A stretch of DNA of 6,159 bases, taken from the NCBI GenBank assembly GCA_016840185.1, contig JAEOSV010000232.1, positions 1 through 6,159 on the forward strand. The letters are read 5' to 3'. The notes under the pieces were generated by a model. It was not told where the DNA came from and made no database searches. It worked only from the letters and a program-made list of their open reading frames with translations. This stretch comes from Candidatus Hermodarchaeota archaeon (GTDB taxonomy: Archaea; Asgardarchaeota; Hermodarchaeia; Hermodarchaeales; Hermodarchaeaceae). How positions within the stretch are numbered: position 1 is the first letter of the stretch; every line of letters begins with the position of its first letter. This document shows positions 1 to 5,740 of this stretch, piece after piece. Both the position numbers and the translations under genes were made by a program.

Positions 1-260
1 AAGAATGCGAAAAACGGGTGCAGCGCTTCTTTGACATCTATAACAACCTCGTAACCACACCGAATCGTCCGCTGCAACAACGCGATTTCGAATTATTTGA
101 AATCATGAGTCGTCCACATCAACGGCTCTGGTATATCACAGGGGCCCACATGGCACGCGCCATTGATACCCAAATGGGTCGCGATACTCTATTACAGACT
201 GTCACTTCGGGTCCGGAGAGCTTTTTCCTCACCTATGGCCAAATCCACGATGTGCTGTGA
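1..260 (+). CDS. C-terminal end of a possible zinc-dependent peptidase (DUF5700/DUF2268-like), partial
   Basis: The frame is open from the left edge and ends at a TGA at 258-260, so only about the last 86 residues are visible. A GTG at 18 lies in frame but is probably internal, because the frame continues upstream (codons Glu-Cys-Glu-Lys-Arg). The segment has the pattern WYITGAHMARAIDTQMGRDT followed by a Gly-Pro, two Phe and a Tyr-Gly. This resembles the last helices of zincin-type putative peptidases, where a Tyr-x-x-Gly-x-x-Met-Ala helix and a Gly-Arg-x-x-Leu motif follow the HExxH active site. No HExxH is visible here, since it would lie upstream of the window. The existence of the gene is fairly sure. 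The family assignment is made from memory of the motif and is weak. Confidence 0.55.
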   Translation, partial: ECEKRVQRFFDIYNNLVTTPNRPLQQRDFELFEIMSRPHQRLWYITGAHMARAIDTQMGRDTLLQTVTSGPESFFLTYGQIHDVL

Positions 261-262
261 CC

Positions 263-279
263 GATTTTTATTAAAAATC
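263..279 (+). promoter_or_regulatory. Perfect AT-rich hairpin / TATA-like element between genes
   Basis: GATTTTT (263-269) and AAAAATC (273-279) form a perfect 7-bp inverted repeat around a 3-base spacer, starting 3 bp after the stop codon of the upstream gene. It can be read in two ways. The AT core fits an archaeal TATA box, giving a transcript start near 297-300 and a leader of about 50 bases before the GTG at 351. Alternatively, the T-rich arms could mark the 3' end of the upstream transcript. The two readings are compatible. Confidence 0.4.
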
Positions 280-337
280 AAACAGTTTTAGGGGACACCT
301 ACCGATACTACGATATTCTGATTTCTGGACAATCTGT

Positions 338-343
338 GGAGGT
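338..343 (+). promoter_or_regulatory. Strong Shine-Dalgarno site deciding the start at 351
   Basis: GGAGGT lies 7 bases upstream of GTG 351, at optimal spacing. It overlaps the competing upstream GTG (336-338), so the longer version of the protein, with five extra residues, is unlikely. Confidence 0.8.
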
Positions 344-350
344 TTCTGCT

Positions 351-983
351 GTGAATGAATCGACGGAATGGCTCGAATGGTACTATGAACGATTGGGTGA
401 GGAAAAAAACGTCAACCTCCAACGCAAAGACTCCTACACTAACTGGGCGTTGGTGACACTCTTGGGTTTTCTTGCCATCTATGGCCAACTGTACTTCATT
501 TCCCTCCCCCCAGTCGTCACGTTTGCAGCCTTGACCGTTTCCATCATCCTCATCTTCCGCTTTTACATCCGATCCTGTATCACATCTTCTGATATCCGAC
601 GCCAAAACTTTGTCCGGCGTGCCATCGAACGCCACTGGATGCACAAGAAACCTTCCTTGAACCGTATCAAAATGCTCATCAAAATCTTTGACCATGAAGG
701 CTGGGCGGTTGATCACCTGCGTCGCACCCTGTGGGGGCAGCTGAAAGCCGGGTTCCTCGTGCTATTCCTCGCACCCGTTCTAGCCCTAGTGTGGGAAACA
801 ATTAACATCCATGGTCGATTCTTTTTGTACCTTGTTCCATTGGAAACGCTGTTCTTCACCTATGTCATCCTAGCCTTCCTTATCATCTACTTGGTCTATG
901 AACTCATCAGTGTCAAGCGGCACAAACCGCTCCAAAAAAAGCCCCAAAAGCCTAAACCCGAGAAACCAGCACCTACTGAGTAG
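351..983 (+). CDS. Four-helix integral membrane protein, unknown function
   Basis: A 210-residue protein. I chose the GTG at 351 because a near-perfect Shine-Dalgarno site, GGAGGT (338-343), lies 7 bases upstream; the in-frame GTG at 336 would start on top of that site. The N-terminus (1-29) is polar and acidic (MNESTEWLEWYYERLGEEKN). Hydrophobic segments lie at about 31-50, 54-74, 131-149 and 157-186. A basic, His/Arg-rich cytoplasm-like stretch at about 75-128 separates the two helical pairs. The tail (about 188-210) is rich in Lys and Pro with repeated KP/PK units. I do not recognise a family. The two hairpin-like helical pairs joined by a large charged loop suggest a membrane scaffold rather than a transporter, but that is inference. 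It ends 3 bp from the 3' end of the converging hydrolase gene. Confidence 0.85.
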   Translation: MNESTEWLEWYYERLGEEKNVNLQRKDSYTNWALVTLLGFLAIYGQLYFISLPPVVTFAALTVSIILIFRFYIRSCITSSDIRRQNFVRRAIERHWMHKKPSLNRIKMLIKIFDHEGWAVDHLRRTLWGQLKAGFLVLFLAPVLALVWETINIHGRFFLYLVPLETLFFTYVILAFLIIYLVYELISVKRHKPLQKKPQKPKPEKPAPTE

Positions 984-986
984 ACG

Positions 987-1886
987 CTATTTAGTATGCT
1001 CGATGATTGGTTTGATAATTTGTGGAGCTAAGCTAGCTGGAATATCGTGTCCCATGCCTTCGATGATTACTAATTTTGCCCCAGGAATCGCTCCAGCGGT
1101 ATCTTTCCCTCCTTCGACTGGAACTAGCGGATCTGCATCTCCATGAATCACCAAGGTTGGGATTTTAACAGCTTGTAATGCTGGTTTCCGGTTTCCCGAC
1201 GCAAGAACGGCAGCCAGTTGTCGGGCAGTGCCTTCAGGGTAAATTCCTCGATCAAAGGAACGCGCGGCGAGGTCCCGAACATAGGTTTCATCAATGGGAT
1301 AACGTGTCCCGCACAATATCCGTTGTCGGTTCACGGCATACTCGATGTATTCGTCACGAGTTGTTGGAGGTGCCTGTTGTAAGAGCATAAGAGCCTCAGG
1401 CTTGGGTGGAGGAAGGTTGGGGTTGCCCGTTGCTGACATAATGGACGTTAAAGTCCGAACCCGTTCAGGATAATGGATAGCGACGGCTTGCGCAATCATT
1501 CCCCCCATCGAGACGCCAACAACATGAGCCGCATCTACTTTTAGTTCATCAAGGAGTCCTACCGCGTCCTGGGCCATATCCAATACCTTATATGGAACAT
1601 CCATTGGCTCACCTTGTTCACGTTGAAACCTTAACGCTATAACATTCGGAACACCTGCGTCTTCAAACTTGGTCGATTTACCCACATCTCGATTATCATA
1701 CCGAATAACCCAAAATCCCAAAGCAGCCAGTTGCTCACATAATACATCAGCCCAGCGAATCATCTGGGATCCCAATCCCATAATTAGTAGCATCGCTGGA
1801 TCCTTTGGATCTCCAAAGGTATCATAACACAACTCAATATTGTTAACCTTCACGAGAGTTTCTTTGCTGTGGACTACTTTACCCAT
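987..1886 (-). CDS. Alpha/beta hydrolase, RdmC (aclacinomycin methylesterase)-like subfamily
   Basis: About 299 residues from the ATG at 1886. An in-frame GTG at 1919 would add 11 residues, but it has no ribosome site and lies close to an AT box (ATTAAAAC, about 1922-1929) that would place the transcript start downstream of it. GGTGGG lies 6 bases before the ATG. From the ATG the motifs are: oxyanion-hole region LLIMGLGSQ (about 33-41), RYDNRDVGKST (62-72), nucleophile elbow GVSMGG with Ser126, catalytic Asp252 in HGDADPLVP, and catalytic His280 in GMGHD. The MGLG and NRDVG motifs and the long Pro-rich cap segment (about 157-163) match the RdmC-like esterase/lipase group, which is widespread in bacteria. 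Family members hydrolyse ester bonds; the substrate here cannot be told. It is probably cytoplasmic, with no signal peptide. Confidence 0.9.
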   Translation of the reverse strand: MGKVVHSKETLVKVNNIELCYDTFGDPKDPAMLLIMGLGSQMIRWADVLCEQLAALGFWVIRYDNRDVGKSTKFEDAGVPNVIALRFQREQGEPMDVPYKVLDMAQDAVGLLDELKVDAAHVVGVSMGGMIAQAVAIHYPERVRTLTSIMSATGNPNLPPPKPEALMLLQQAPPTTRDEYIEYAVNRQRILCGTRYPIDETYVRDLAARSFDRGIYPEGTARQLAAVLASGNRKPALQAVKIPTLVIHGDADPLVPVEGGKDTAGAIPGAKLVIIEGMGHDIPASLAPQIIKPIIEHTK

Positions 1887-1963
1887 GACAATCCCACCAT
1901 TCGATAATACCCTCTTCACCCGTTTTAATCATTATCTTGTAAGCCTTCTAGGGATAGCATGTC

Positions 1964-2062
1964 ACACCAAGTGAACCACACCGTAAACTCGAATCACTTA
2001 AGGTGGAGCACGTCCATGAACAAATGAACCGGTTTACTCGGTCAGTCAGTCTTGGAGTGTGA
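1964..2062 (+). promoter_or_regulatory. Structured leader with two tiny upstream ORFs before the DUF3303-like gene
   Basis: CACCAAGTGA (1965-1974) can pair with TCACTT-aa-GGTG (1994-2005), giving a 10-bp stem with a 2-base bulge. Its 3' arm covers the start of a good ribosome site, GGTGGAG (2002-2008). Seven bases after that site is ATG 2016, which encodes only Met-Asn-Lys before TGA (2025-2027). A second ATG (2024) overlaps this stop as ATGA and encodes a 12-residue peptide (MNRFTRSVSLGV) ending at 2062, 6 bases before the ATG of the main gene. The sequence facts are direct. A regulatory role is inference. Confidence 0.3.
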
Positions 2063-2068
2063 GAGTCT

Positions 2069-2332
2069 ATGCTCCTCCTTGTTAAGATCAAATGGGCCAT
2101 CGAACATACAAAGAAAGTTATCCAAATCCGCCTTGACAATCCCATGCCCCCACCCATCAAAACTCTCGGTGAAGCAGTCATCTATGGACAACATAAGGTC
2201 ATCGGGTTATACGAATCCCCCGATGAAATTACCATGTTCAAAGCACTCACCCCCTATGTGGGTCATGCCACCTTCAAAGTTCTTCCAGCCATAACTGTCG
2301 AAAACGCCATTAAAATCTACAGCGGCAAATAA
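2069..2332 (+). CDS. DUF3303-like small protein (dimeric alpha/beta ferredoxin-like fold)
   Basis: An 87-residue protein starting at ATG 2069. A GGAG at 2054-2057 lies 11 bases upstream, and GTGAGAG lies nearer. The order of elements fits the DUF3303 family of small cytoplasmic proteins: strand MLLLVKIKW (1-9), a helix ending near residue 22, PMPPPIKTLGEA (25-36, equivalent to the PxGVKxLGxW turn), strands around HKVIGLYESPDE (42-53), a helix, then strand FKVLPAITVENAIKIYSGK (69-87). The family has the EthD/dimeric alpha-beta barrel type of fold and no established function. The stop at 2330 is followed at once by a terminator, so this gene probably ends its transcript. It diverges from the hydrolase on the other strand. 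Confidence 0.75.
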   Translation: MLLLVKIKWAIEHTKKVIQIRLDNPMPPPIKTLGEAVIYGQHKVIGLYESPDEITMFKALTPYVGHATFKVLPAITVENAIKIYSGK

Positions 2333-2335
2333 CTC

Positions 2336-2373
2336 CAAAAAGGGGCTAAAGCTAGCCCTATTCCCTCTTTTTG
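2336..2373 (+). terminator. Hairpin plus T-tract terminator after the DUF3303-like gene
   Basis: GGGCTA (2343-2348) and TAGCCC (2353-2358) form a perfect 6-bp stem with an AAGC loop, starting 11 bases after the stop codon. A pyrimidine-rich stretch follows, ending in five T (2368-2372). CAAAAA (2336-2341) can also pair with TTTTTG (2368-2373) as an outer stem. This is a classic terminator layout in bacteria, and the T-tract alone is adequate in archaea. Confidence 0.8.
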
Positions 2374-2419
2374 TAACTTAAATTCGTGTCACCTCGAGTT
2401 TTTATAAGGTGACGGTTAC
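2373..2419. promoter_or_regulatory. Nested inverted repeat around a TATA box, upstream of the methyltransferase
   Basis: GTCACCT (2388-2394) and AGGTGAC (2407-2413) form a perfect 7-bp dyad. The 12 bases between them hold most of a TATA-like element, TTTTTATAA (2399-2407). An outer pair, GTAAC (2373-2377) and GTTAC (2415-2419), is also complementary. With the TATA centre near 2403, an archaeal transcript would start near 2426-2431, only a few bases before GTG 2435. The dyad would therefore act as DNA, for example as a repressor operator, and not as RNA. Promoter function is inferred from position. Confidence 0.5.
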
Positions 2420-2434
2420 GAGTGGCAGATAGGT

Positions 2435-3022
2435 GTGTTCACATTGTCGGAAATGCCACCCCAAGATGTGATGTTTATTATTGATATGCAAAAGAGTGTG
2501 TTGAAAGATTTTGAAACCTCCGGATGGATTCTAGATATCGGAGGCGGCGGCGAAGGCATCATCGGTCGTCTTAAAGAATCCAACGTCATTGCCATTGATA
2601 TTAAAAAAGAAGAACTGGAGGAGGCTCCTTCCGGTCCTCTCAAACTTATCATGGATGCTACGAAACTTCAATTCATTGATGACACCTTTGAAACGGTCAC
2701 CGCATTTTTCTCCCTTATGTATTTCACCAAAGAAACGCGGCCCCAAGCATTCCAAGAAGCCGCCCGTGTCCTCAAACCCGGTGGAAAATTCCACCTGTGG
2801 GATGTAATAATTCCACCCATTTCAGATTCAACAAAAATTTGGTTCGTCATGCCAATAACCATTAAATTACCTAATGAAGAAGTCCAAACAGGTTATGGCG
2901 TCCGTTGGGAAGGGCGTGAACAAACCCTTGATGATTATATTCAACTCGCCAAGCAGACTGGACTAAAAGTCCTATCCAAAAAGACAAAAGATCAAACCTT
3001 CTACATCGAATTCGAAAAATAA
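2435..3022 (+). CDS. Short class I SAM-dependent methyltransferase (Methyltransf_11 type)
   Basis: 195 residues from GTG 2435, the first possible start after an in-frame stop at 2405; TTG 2444 and ATG 2453 are alternatives. The Rossmann-like methyltransferase fold is visible in order: motif I ILDIGGGGEG (32-41), the acidic end of strand 2 at VIAID (Asp55, ribose contact), MDATKL (73-78) contacting the adenine, motif IV IDDTFETVTAFFSLMYF (81-97), and EAARVLKPGGKFHLWD (108-123). These parts bind S-adenosylmethionine. The methyl acceptor is unknown; there is no added substrate domain, and the enzyme is short for the class. It is probably cytoplasmic. It has its own promoter after the preceding terminator. 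Its leader may be very short, since no good Shine-Dalgarno site lies at normal spacing from 2435. Confidence 0.9.
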   Translation: MFTLSEMPPQDVMFIIDMQKSVLKDFETSGWILDIGGGGEGIIGRLKESNVIAIDIKKEELEEAPSGPLKLIMDATKLQFIDDTFETVTAFFSLMYFTKETRPQAFQEAARVLKPGGKFHLWDVIIPPISDSTKIWFVMPITIKLPNEEVQTGYGVRWEGREQTLDDYIQLAKQTGLKVLSKKTKDQTFYIEFEK

Positions 3023-3074
3023 CAATTCACAAATTCAGTTAGTAAATCCTACTGGAGCGAAATAGATTGGGTAG

Positions 3075-3935
3075 TTATTTTACCAGGGTTTGATGAAAGT
3101 GGTTGTAGAAACTGGTTTTCAGGTGATGCAGGTAATTTTCTAGAAACCGGAGATTCCGACTTCGCTGACGTCGGGCTTCTGCTGTCTGATATGCCTGTGC
3201 AATGGGTCCCAGACGGGGTAATTCAAAGTCTTCTAATCCGAGTCCCTGTTGAATTACTGAAATCGTATACTCTTTCAGATCAGTGAAAAACGCAATCTGC
3301 TCATCCAAATACTGTTGCGGATTCTCGACTACGTCCCCGTGACCTGGGATGATGACATCAATATTCATCGTCTTAAACTTCTTATAGGCTGTCAAATACG
3401 CTTCAGGGTTTCCAGTGCATTTAGGGTTATTTTGATAAAAACTCATGAACGGCAACCCAAAATTCACACTTCCCACAATAAACAGGTCACACCCAAACAA
3501 CACCCGTTCGTACGGAAAATACGCCACACTATGCCCTACACTATGCCCACCCACATGAAAGAATTCCACATGCAACCCAGCCTCTCGGAGAACTAGCTGG
3601 TCCTCAAACACTTCCTTGGGCCAGCGTCCTAACCGAATTCGCTTGGGCATATTCTCCAAACATCGATGGCTTGTAATCAATGTCGCATCTCTGAACGCTT
3701 CACGTCCATCACGATGATCATTATGGGTATGAGACAAAAACCAGTACTTTACCGGCACCTTCCACTTCTTCTCGATTGCTTTTCGTAAGGCCATCCCTAC
3801 GTCTGCTGAATGTCCAGTCTCTATGGCTATTGCATACTTTTCAAGCGAAATTCCGCCTAACACACAGGATCGGCTTTCTCGTTGTGTGGTAGTATCGACC
3901 ACCACGTGTTCTGAAATCGAATCAAGTGACACCAC
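3075..3935 (-). CDS. Metallo-beta-lactamase-fold hydrolase
   Basis: 286 residues from the first of two consecutive GTG codons (3935). GAGGAT (3949-3944 on the minus strand) lies 8 bases upstream and supports this start. All metal ligands of the fold are present: HTHNDH (His69, His71, Asp73, His74), His131 in GGHSVGHS, the bridging Asp150 in FGCDLF, and His199 in IIPGHGD. It should bind two metals, usually zinc or iron, and hydrolyse an ester, amide, phosphoester or thioester. The general architecture (GHS...FGCDLF...IIPGHGDVV) resembles the SoxH/class B lactamase-like branch more than glyoxalase II. The substrate cannot be named. No clear signal peptide is seen. The helical, Arg-rich C-terminus (about 205-286) is typical of extended members. 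It converges with the methyltransferase gene across a 52-bp gap that shows no strong terminator. Confidence 0.9.
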   Translation of the reverse strand: MVSLDSISEHVVVDTTTQRESRSCVLGGISLEKYAIAIETGHSADVGMALRKAIEKKWKVPVKYWFLSHTHNDHRDGREAFRDATLITSHRCLENMPKRIRLGRWPKEVFEDQLVLREAGLHVEFFHVGGHSVGHSVAYFPYERVLFGCDLFIVGSVNFGLPFMSFYQNNPKCTGNPEAYLTAYKKFKTMNIDVIIPGHGDVVENPQQYLDEQIAFFTDLKEYTISVIQQGLGLEDFELPRLGPIAQAYQTAEARRQRSRNLRFLENYLHHLKTSFYNHFHQTLVK

Positions 3936-4026
3936 GATATTCGATCCTCGTTCTCACAAAGAGACTGCTACTAAAAAATCCGTGCCTTTTATGTAATGTC
4001 GAATCAAGGGCAATGAAGATTCATCA
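3936..4026. promoter_or_regulatory. Divergent promoter region, with AT box and a 10-bp direct repeat at its edges
   Basis: This 91-bp gap separates the MBL-fold gene (minus) from a membrane protein gene (plus). CTTTTATGTAA (3986-3996) is TATA-like on the plus strand and would start a transcript near 4015, leaving a leader of about 10 bases before ATG 4027. Read on the minus strand the same box is ACATAAAAGG, and ATTTTTTAG (about 3971-3979) is a second option for the MBL-fold gene. TCGAATCAAG occurs at 3917-3926 (inside the MBL-fold coding start) and again at 3999-4008. Confidence 0.4.
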
Positions 4027-4623
4027 ATGGAAATAACTGATAATACCGGGCCTGGAAAATCCTCCCTTTGGATGCGAGTAGCTTATGTAGCCTTTGTGCT
4101 GTTTTTCATCCTGGGGGGGTCCGTCGTGTGGAGGTTTTGCATCATCCTTTCTTGGTCTCTTCTAGGATTCTATCAGTTCTTTGGAGGGTGGTTTAACCCA
4201 CTGGGAGTGGTTAGTTTAGGGGTCGCATGGTACATGACCGCGCTGGTCATTTGGTTGTTTGGGCGCAGACGTAAATCGGTGTATATCCCTGCTCTGGATG
4301 CCCTTCTCCTTGCGCTCTATGGTACCGTGGGGCTTGCCATCATCCAAACTATCTTTGTCTTCAGTTTTTCCGCCCCCTTCATACTATTAGGAATTAACCT
4401 CTTTGTGGGAGTCTTGGCGGTCTGGCTTTTTGGCACCGTCTTGGGTGCTCTTCTTACTCACTATGGCTATCGCTTTCTCTTCATCCGGTTCTACAATCTC
4501 AACACCCGTACTGCCCTCGTGTTAGGTGTTGTGGCACTAGGCACCACGTTCCTCGCCAGCTGGATAGCTTCCGCTATAATCTTCATTGGACTAATCGGCT
4601 CAATATTTTCCAGACCAATTTGA
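4027..4623 (+). CDS. Polytopic membrane protein, unknown function
   Basis: 198 residues from ATG 4027. A short polar N-terminus (1-13) is followed by nearly continuous hydrophobic sequence. Segments fall at about 14-35, 36-53, 58-78, 88-112, 116-142 and 162-192, which allows five to seven membrane spans. A positively charged loop GRRRKS (79-84) and an arginine/tyrosine-rich stretch near 145-161 probably face the cytoplasm. No metal-binding, catalytic or transporter signature is recognisable, and I cannot assign a family. No strong Shine-Dalgarno site precedes the ATG, which fits a short-leader archaeal transcript from the AT box at about 3990. It is divergent from the MBL-fold gene; no operon partner is evident. 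Confidence 0.8.
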   Translation: MEITDNTGPGKSSLWMRVAYVAFVLFFILGGSVVWRFCIILSWSLLGFYQFFGGWFNPLGVVSLGVAWYMTALVIWLFGRRRKSVYIPALDALLLALYGTVGLAIIQTIFVFSFSAPFILLGINLFVGVLAVWLFGTVLGALLTHYGYRFLFIRFYNLNTRTALVLGVVALGTTFLASWIASAIIFIGLIGSIFSRPI

Positions 4624-4667
4624 CCAATCACGTGTCAGAACCAAGTGTTTCTTCCTAAATCCAGAGT

Positions 4668-4694
4668 GGTTTAAAGGAGACAAACCTCCTAACC
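4668..4694 (+). repeat. Small imperfect hairpin upstream of the acetyltransferase gene
   Basis: GGTT (4668-4671), a 3-base bulge and AGGAG (4675-4679) can pair with CTCCT (4686-4690) and AACC (4691-4694) across a 6-base loop. The 5' arm includes TTTAAA (4670-4675), a possible TATA box that would start a transcript near 4698. The AGGAG is 41 bases from the gene start and cannot be its ribosome site. Confidence 0.3.
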
Positions 4695-4720
4695 AACCAC
4701 CAAATCAGTGGTGCCCACTC

Positions 4721-5533
4721 GTGATTTACCAATTACCGAAAGACCATTTTAATCGTATCCAACCTCTTCTCCACGGGTTCGACTATCAACTCATCGTCAC
4801 TGCTGTCATTGAACACACCAGCCCTGGACGCATCCTAGTTGACGACCCCGACCATCCCACCAGCTGTTTCCTCAGCACTCCCGAAGGCAGCTTTCTTGCC
4901 GGAAATCCAAACAATACATCCTTCAATCGCGAACTCGGTAAATATCTCCAAGAAAGAATTATTGCCACTAAAACTAGCCCCGCTGACAATAAAGAACTCA
5001 TTCTCTCTGTTTTTCCCAAAACCTGGACCAAACACTTCACCACTCTCTTTCCCACACAGACCCCAAAACTCATCCCCCGCCACCATTACACCTGCACCCA
5101 ACTAAAATGGAACCAACCCGTACCCAACGACTTTGCCATTACACGCATTGATCACACGCTCCTTGCCAATTCCAGCGTGTCCATTCCAAATCACGTCACC
5201 TCTTGGATGACATCCAATTGGAGATCCCAAGACGCCTTCCTGCAACACGGCTTTGGATTTGCCACAGTACATCAGAAGCAACTAGTCTCCTGGAGCCTCA
5301 CTGACTGTGTCAGCGAGAATCGATGCGAAATCGGCATCCAAACCCATCCCGATTATCGACGTCAAGGGCTCGCCACCCATACGGCTGCCGCAGCTGTCGA
5401 CTACGGATTACACCATGGCTTCCAGGAAATCGGGTGGCACACCAGTGTAGACAACATTGGATCCATTAAAGTCGCTGAAAAAATCGGCTTCGAAAAAGTG
5501 ACTGATTATATCTGGTATCTTTTCAGATTCTAA
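4721..5533 (+). CDS. GNAT-family N-acetyltransferase (GNAT_acetyltran-like, two-part)
   Basis: 270 residues from GTG 4721, with GGTG (4710-4713) 7 bases upstream; no other start codon occurs in frame for over 90 bases upstream. The N-terminal half (about 1-125) has the strand/helix pattern of the degenerate first domain of PF12746-like proteins. The C-terminal half (about 135-270) is a canonical GNAT fold: strand GFGFATVHQKQLVSWSL (177-193), ending in motif A EIGIQTHPDYRRQGLAT (203-219) with the acetyl-CoA pyrophosphate loop RRQGLAT (213-219), then WHTSVDNIGSIKVAEKIGFE (239-258), the usual Asn-x-x-Ser helix and the KIGFE turn. The reaction is transfer of an acetyl group from acetyl-CoA to an amine; the substrate is unknown. 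It is cytoplasmic. It reads toward a hairpin/T-tract about 80-100 bp after its stop. Confidence 0.9.
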   Translation: MIYQLPKDHFNRIQPLLHGFDYQLIVTAVIEHTSPGRILVDDPDHPTSCFLSTPEGSFLAGNPNNTSFNRELGKYLQERIIATKTSPADNKELILSVFPKTWTKHFTTLFPTQTPKLIPRHHYTCTQLKWNQPVPNDFAITRIDHTLLANSSVSIPNHVTSWMTSNWRSQDAFLQHGFGFATVHQKQLVSWSLTDCVSENRCEIGIQTHPDYRRQGLATHTAAAAVDYGLHHGFQEIGWHTSVDNIGSIKVAEKIGFEKVTDYIWYLFRF

Positions 5534-5561
5534 TTATTGGTCAGATTTTGTTGAAAAATAA

Positions 5562-5592
5562 GAGAGGAGTGCGAATGGTACCCTTTCAGTAA
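5562..5592 (+). other. Strong ribosome site followed by a 5-7 codon micro-ORF
   Basis: GAGAGGAG (5562-5569) precedes ATG 5575, which encodes MVPFQ and then TAA at 5590; a GTG at 5569 is in frame. Two bases after this stop, ATG 5595 opens a 23-codon hydrophobic ORF to 5666. A strong ribosome site with no real gene behind it could be a leader peptide, a decayed gene or chance. Confidence 0.2.
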
Positions 5593-5615
5593 CAATGCCA
5601 GTTATAGGCGCTCTT

Positions 5616-5645
5616 GGGCTTGTACTGCCCGCATTTTTTATTATT
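5616..5645 (+). terminator. Hairpin plus T-tract, probable terminator of the acetyltransferase transcript
   Basis: GGGC (5616-5619) and GCCC (5627-5630) form a 4-bp GC stem around a 7-base loop. Three bases later come six T (5634-5639), then ATTATT. It lies about 80 bp after the acetyltransferase stop. The stem is short, so the T-tract carries most of the signal; in archaea that is sufficient. Confidence 0.5.
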
Positions 5646-5719
5646 ATAAATGAATGCGTATTCTAACTAGTGCAATCATCGGTCTCAGAATAATGGTTTT
5701 TGCTAGTTCGTCATCGAAT

Positions 5720-5734
5720 GAATATTTTATATTC
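5720..5734. promoter_or_regulatory. Palindromic TATA-like element upstream of the kelch gene
   Basis: GAATATTTTATATTC is a perfect 6-bp inverted repeat around TTT, and it contains TTTTATA. If used as an archaeal TATA box it places the transcript start near 5752-5756, about 35-40 bases before the kelch reading frame. Another AT box, ATTATAAAT (5642-5650), could give a longer leader. Confidence 0.45.
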
Positions 5735-5740
5735 GGTGAA

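Noticed and set aside
288..716. 142-codon open frame on the minus strand opposite the first membrane protein gene
   Set aside because: It lies antisense to a gene with convincing membrane helices and a strong ribosome site; its own translation has no recognisable domain and mixed low-complexity character.
1919..1948. GTG at 1919 as the start of the alpha/beta hydrolase
   Set aside because: It has no ribosome site and lies next to the likely AT promoter box. The ATG at 1886 has GGTGGG at 6 bases and gives the usual family N-terminus.
1948..2294. 77-codon minus frame and 80-codon plus frame overlapping the DUF3303-like gene
   Set aside because: Neither has a domain pattern, and both conflict with the frame encoding a DUF3303-like protein.
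3023..3074. Possible bidirectional terminator between the converging methyltransferase and MBL-fold genes
   Set aside because: Only 4-bp stems (such as GGTA/TACC) can be formed, and there is no T-tract worth calling on either strand.
3315..3596. 93-codon plus-strand open frame within the MBL-fold gene
   Set aside because: The minus-strand protein carries every metal ligand of the fold; the opposite frame shows no domain features.
4786..5105. Three overlapping 88-95 codon frames, two minus and one plus, inside the acetyltransferase gene
   Set aside because: They are out-of-frame shadows of a clear GNAT protein; the C-rich third codon positions of that gene suppress stops in the other frames.
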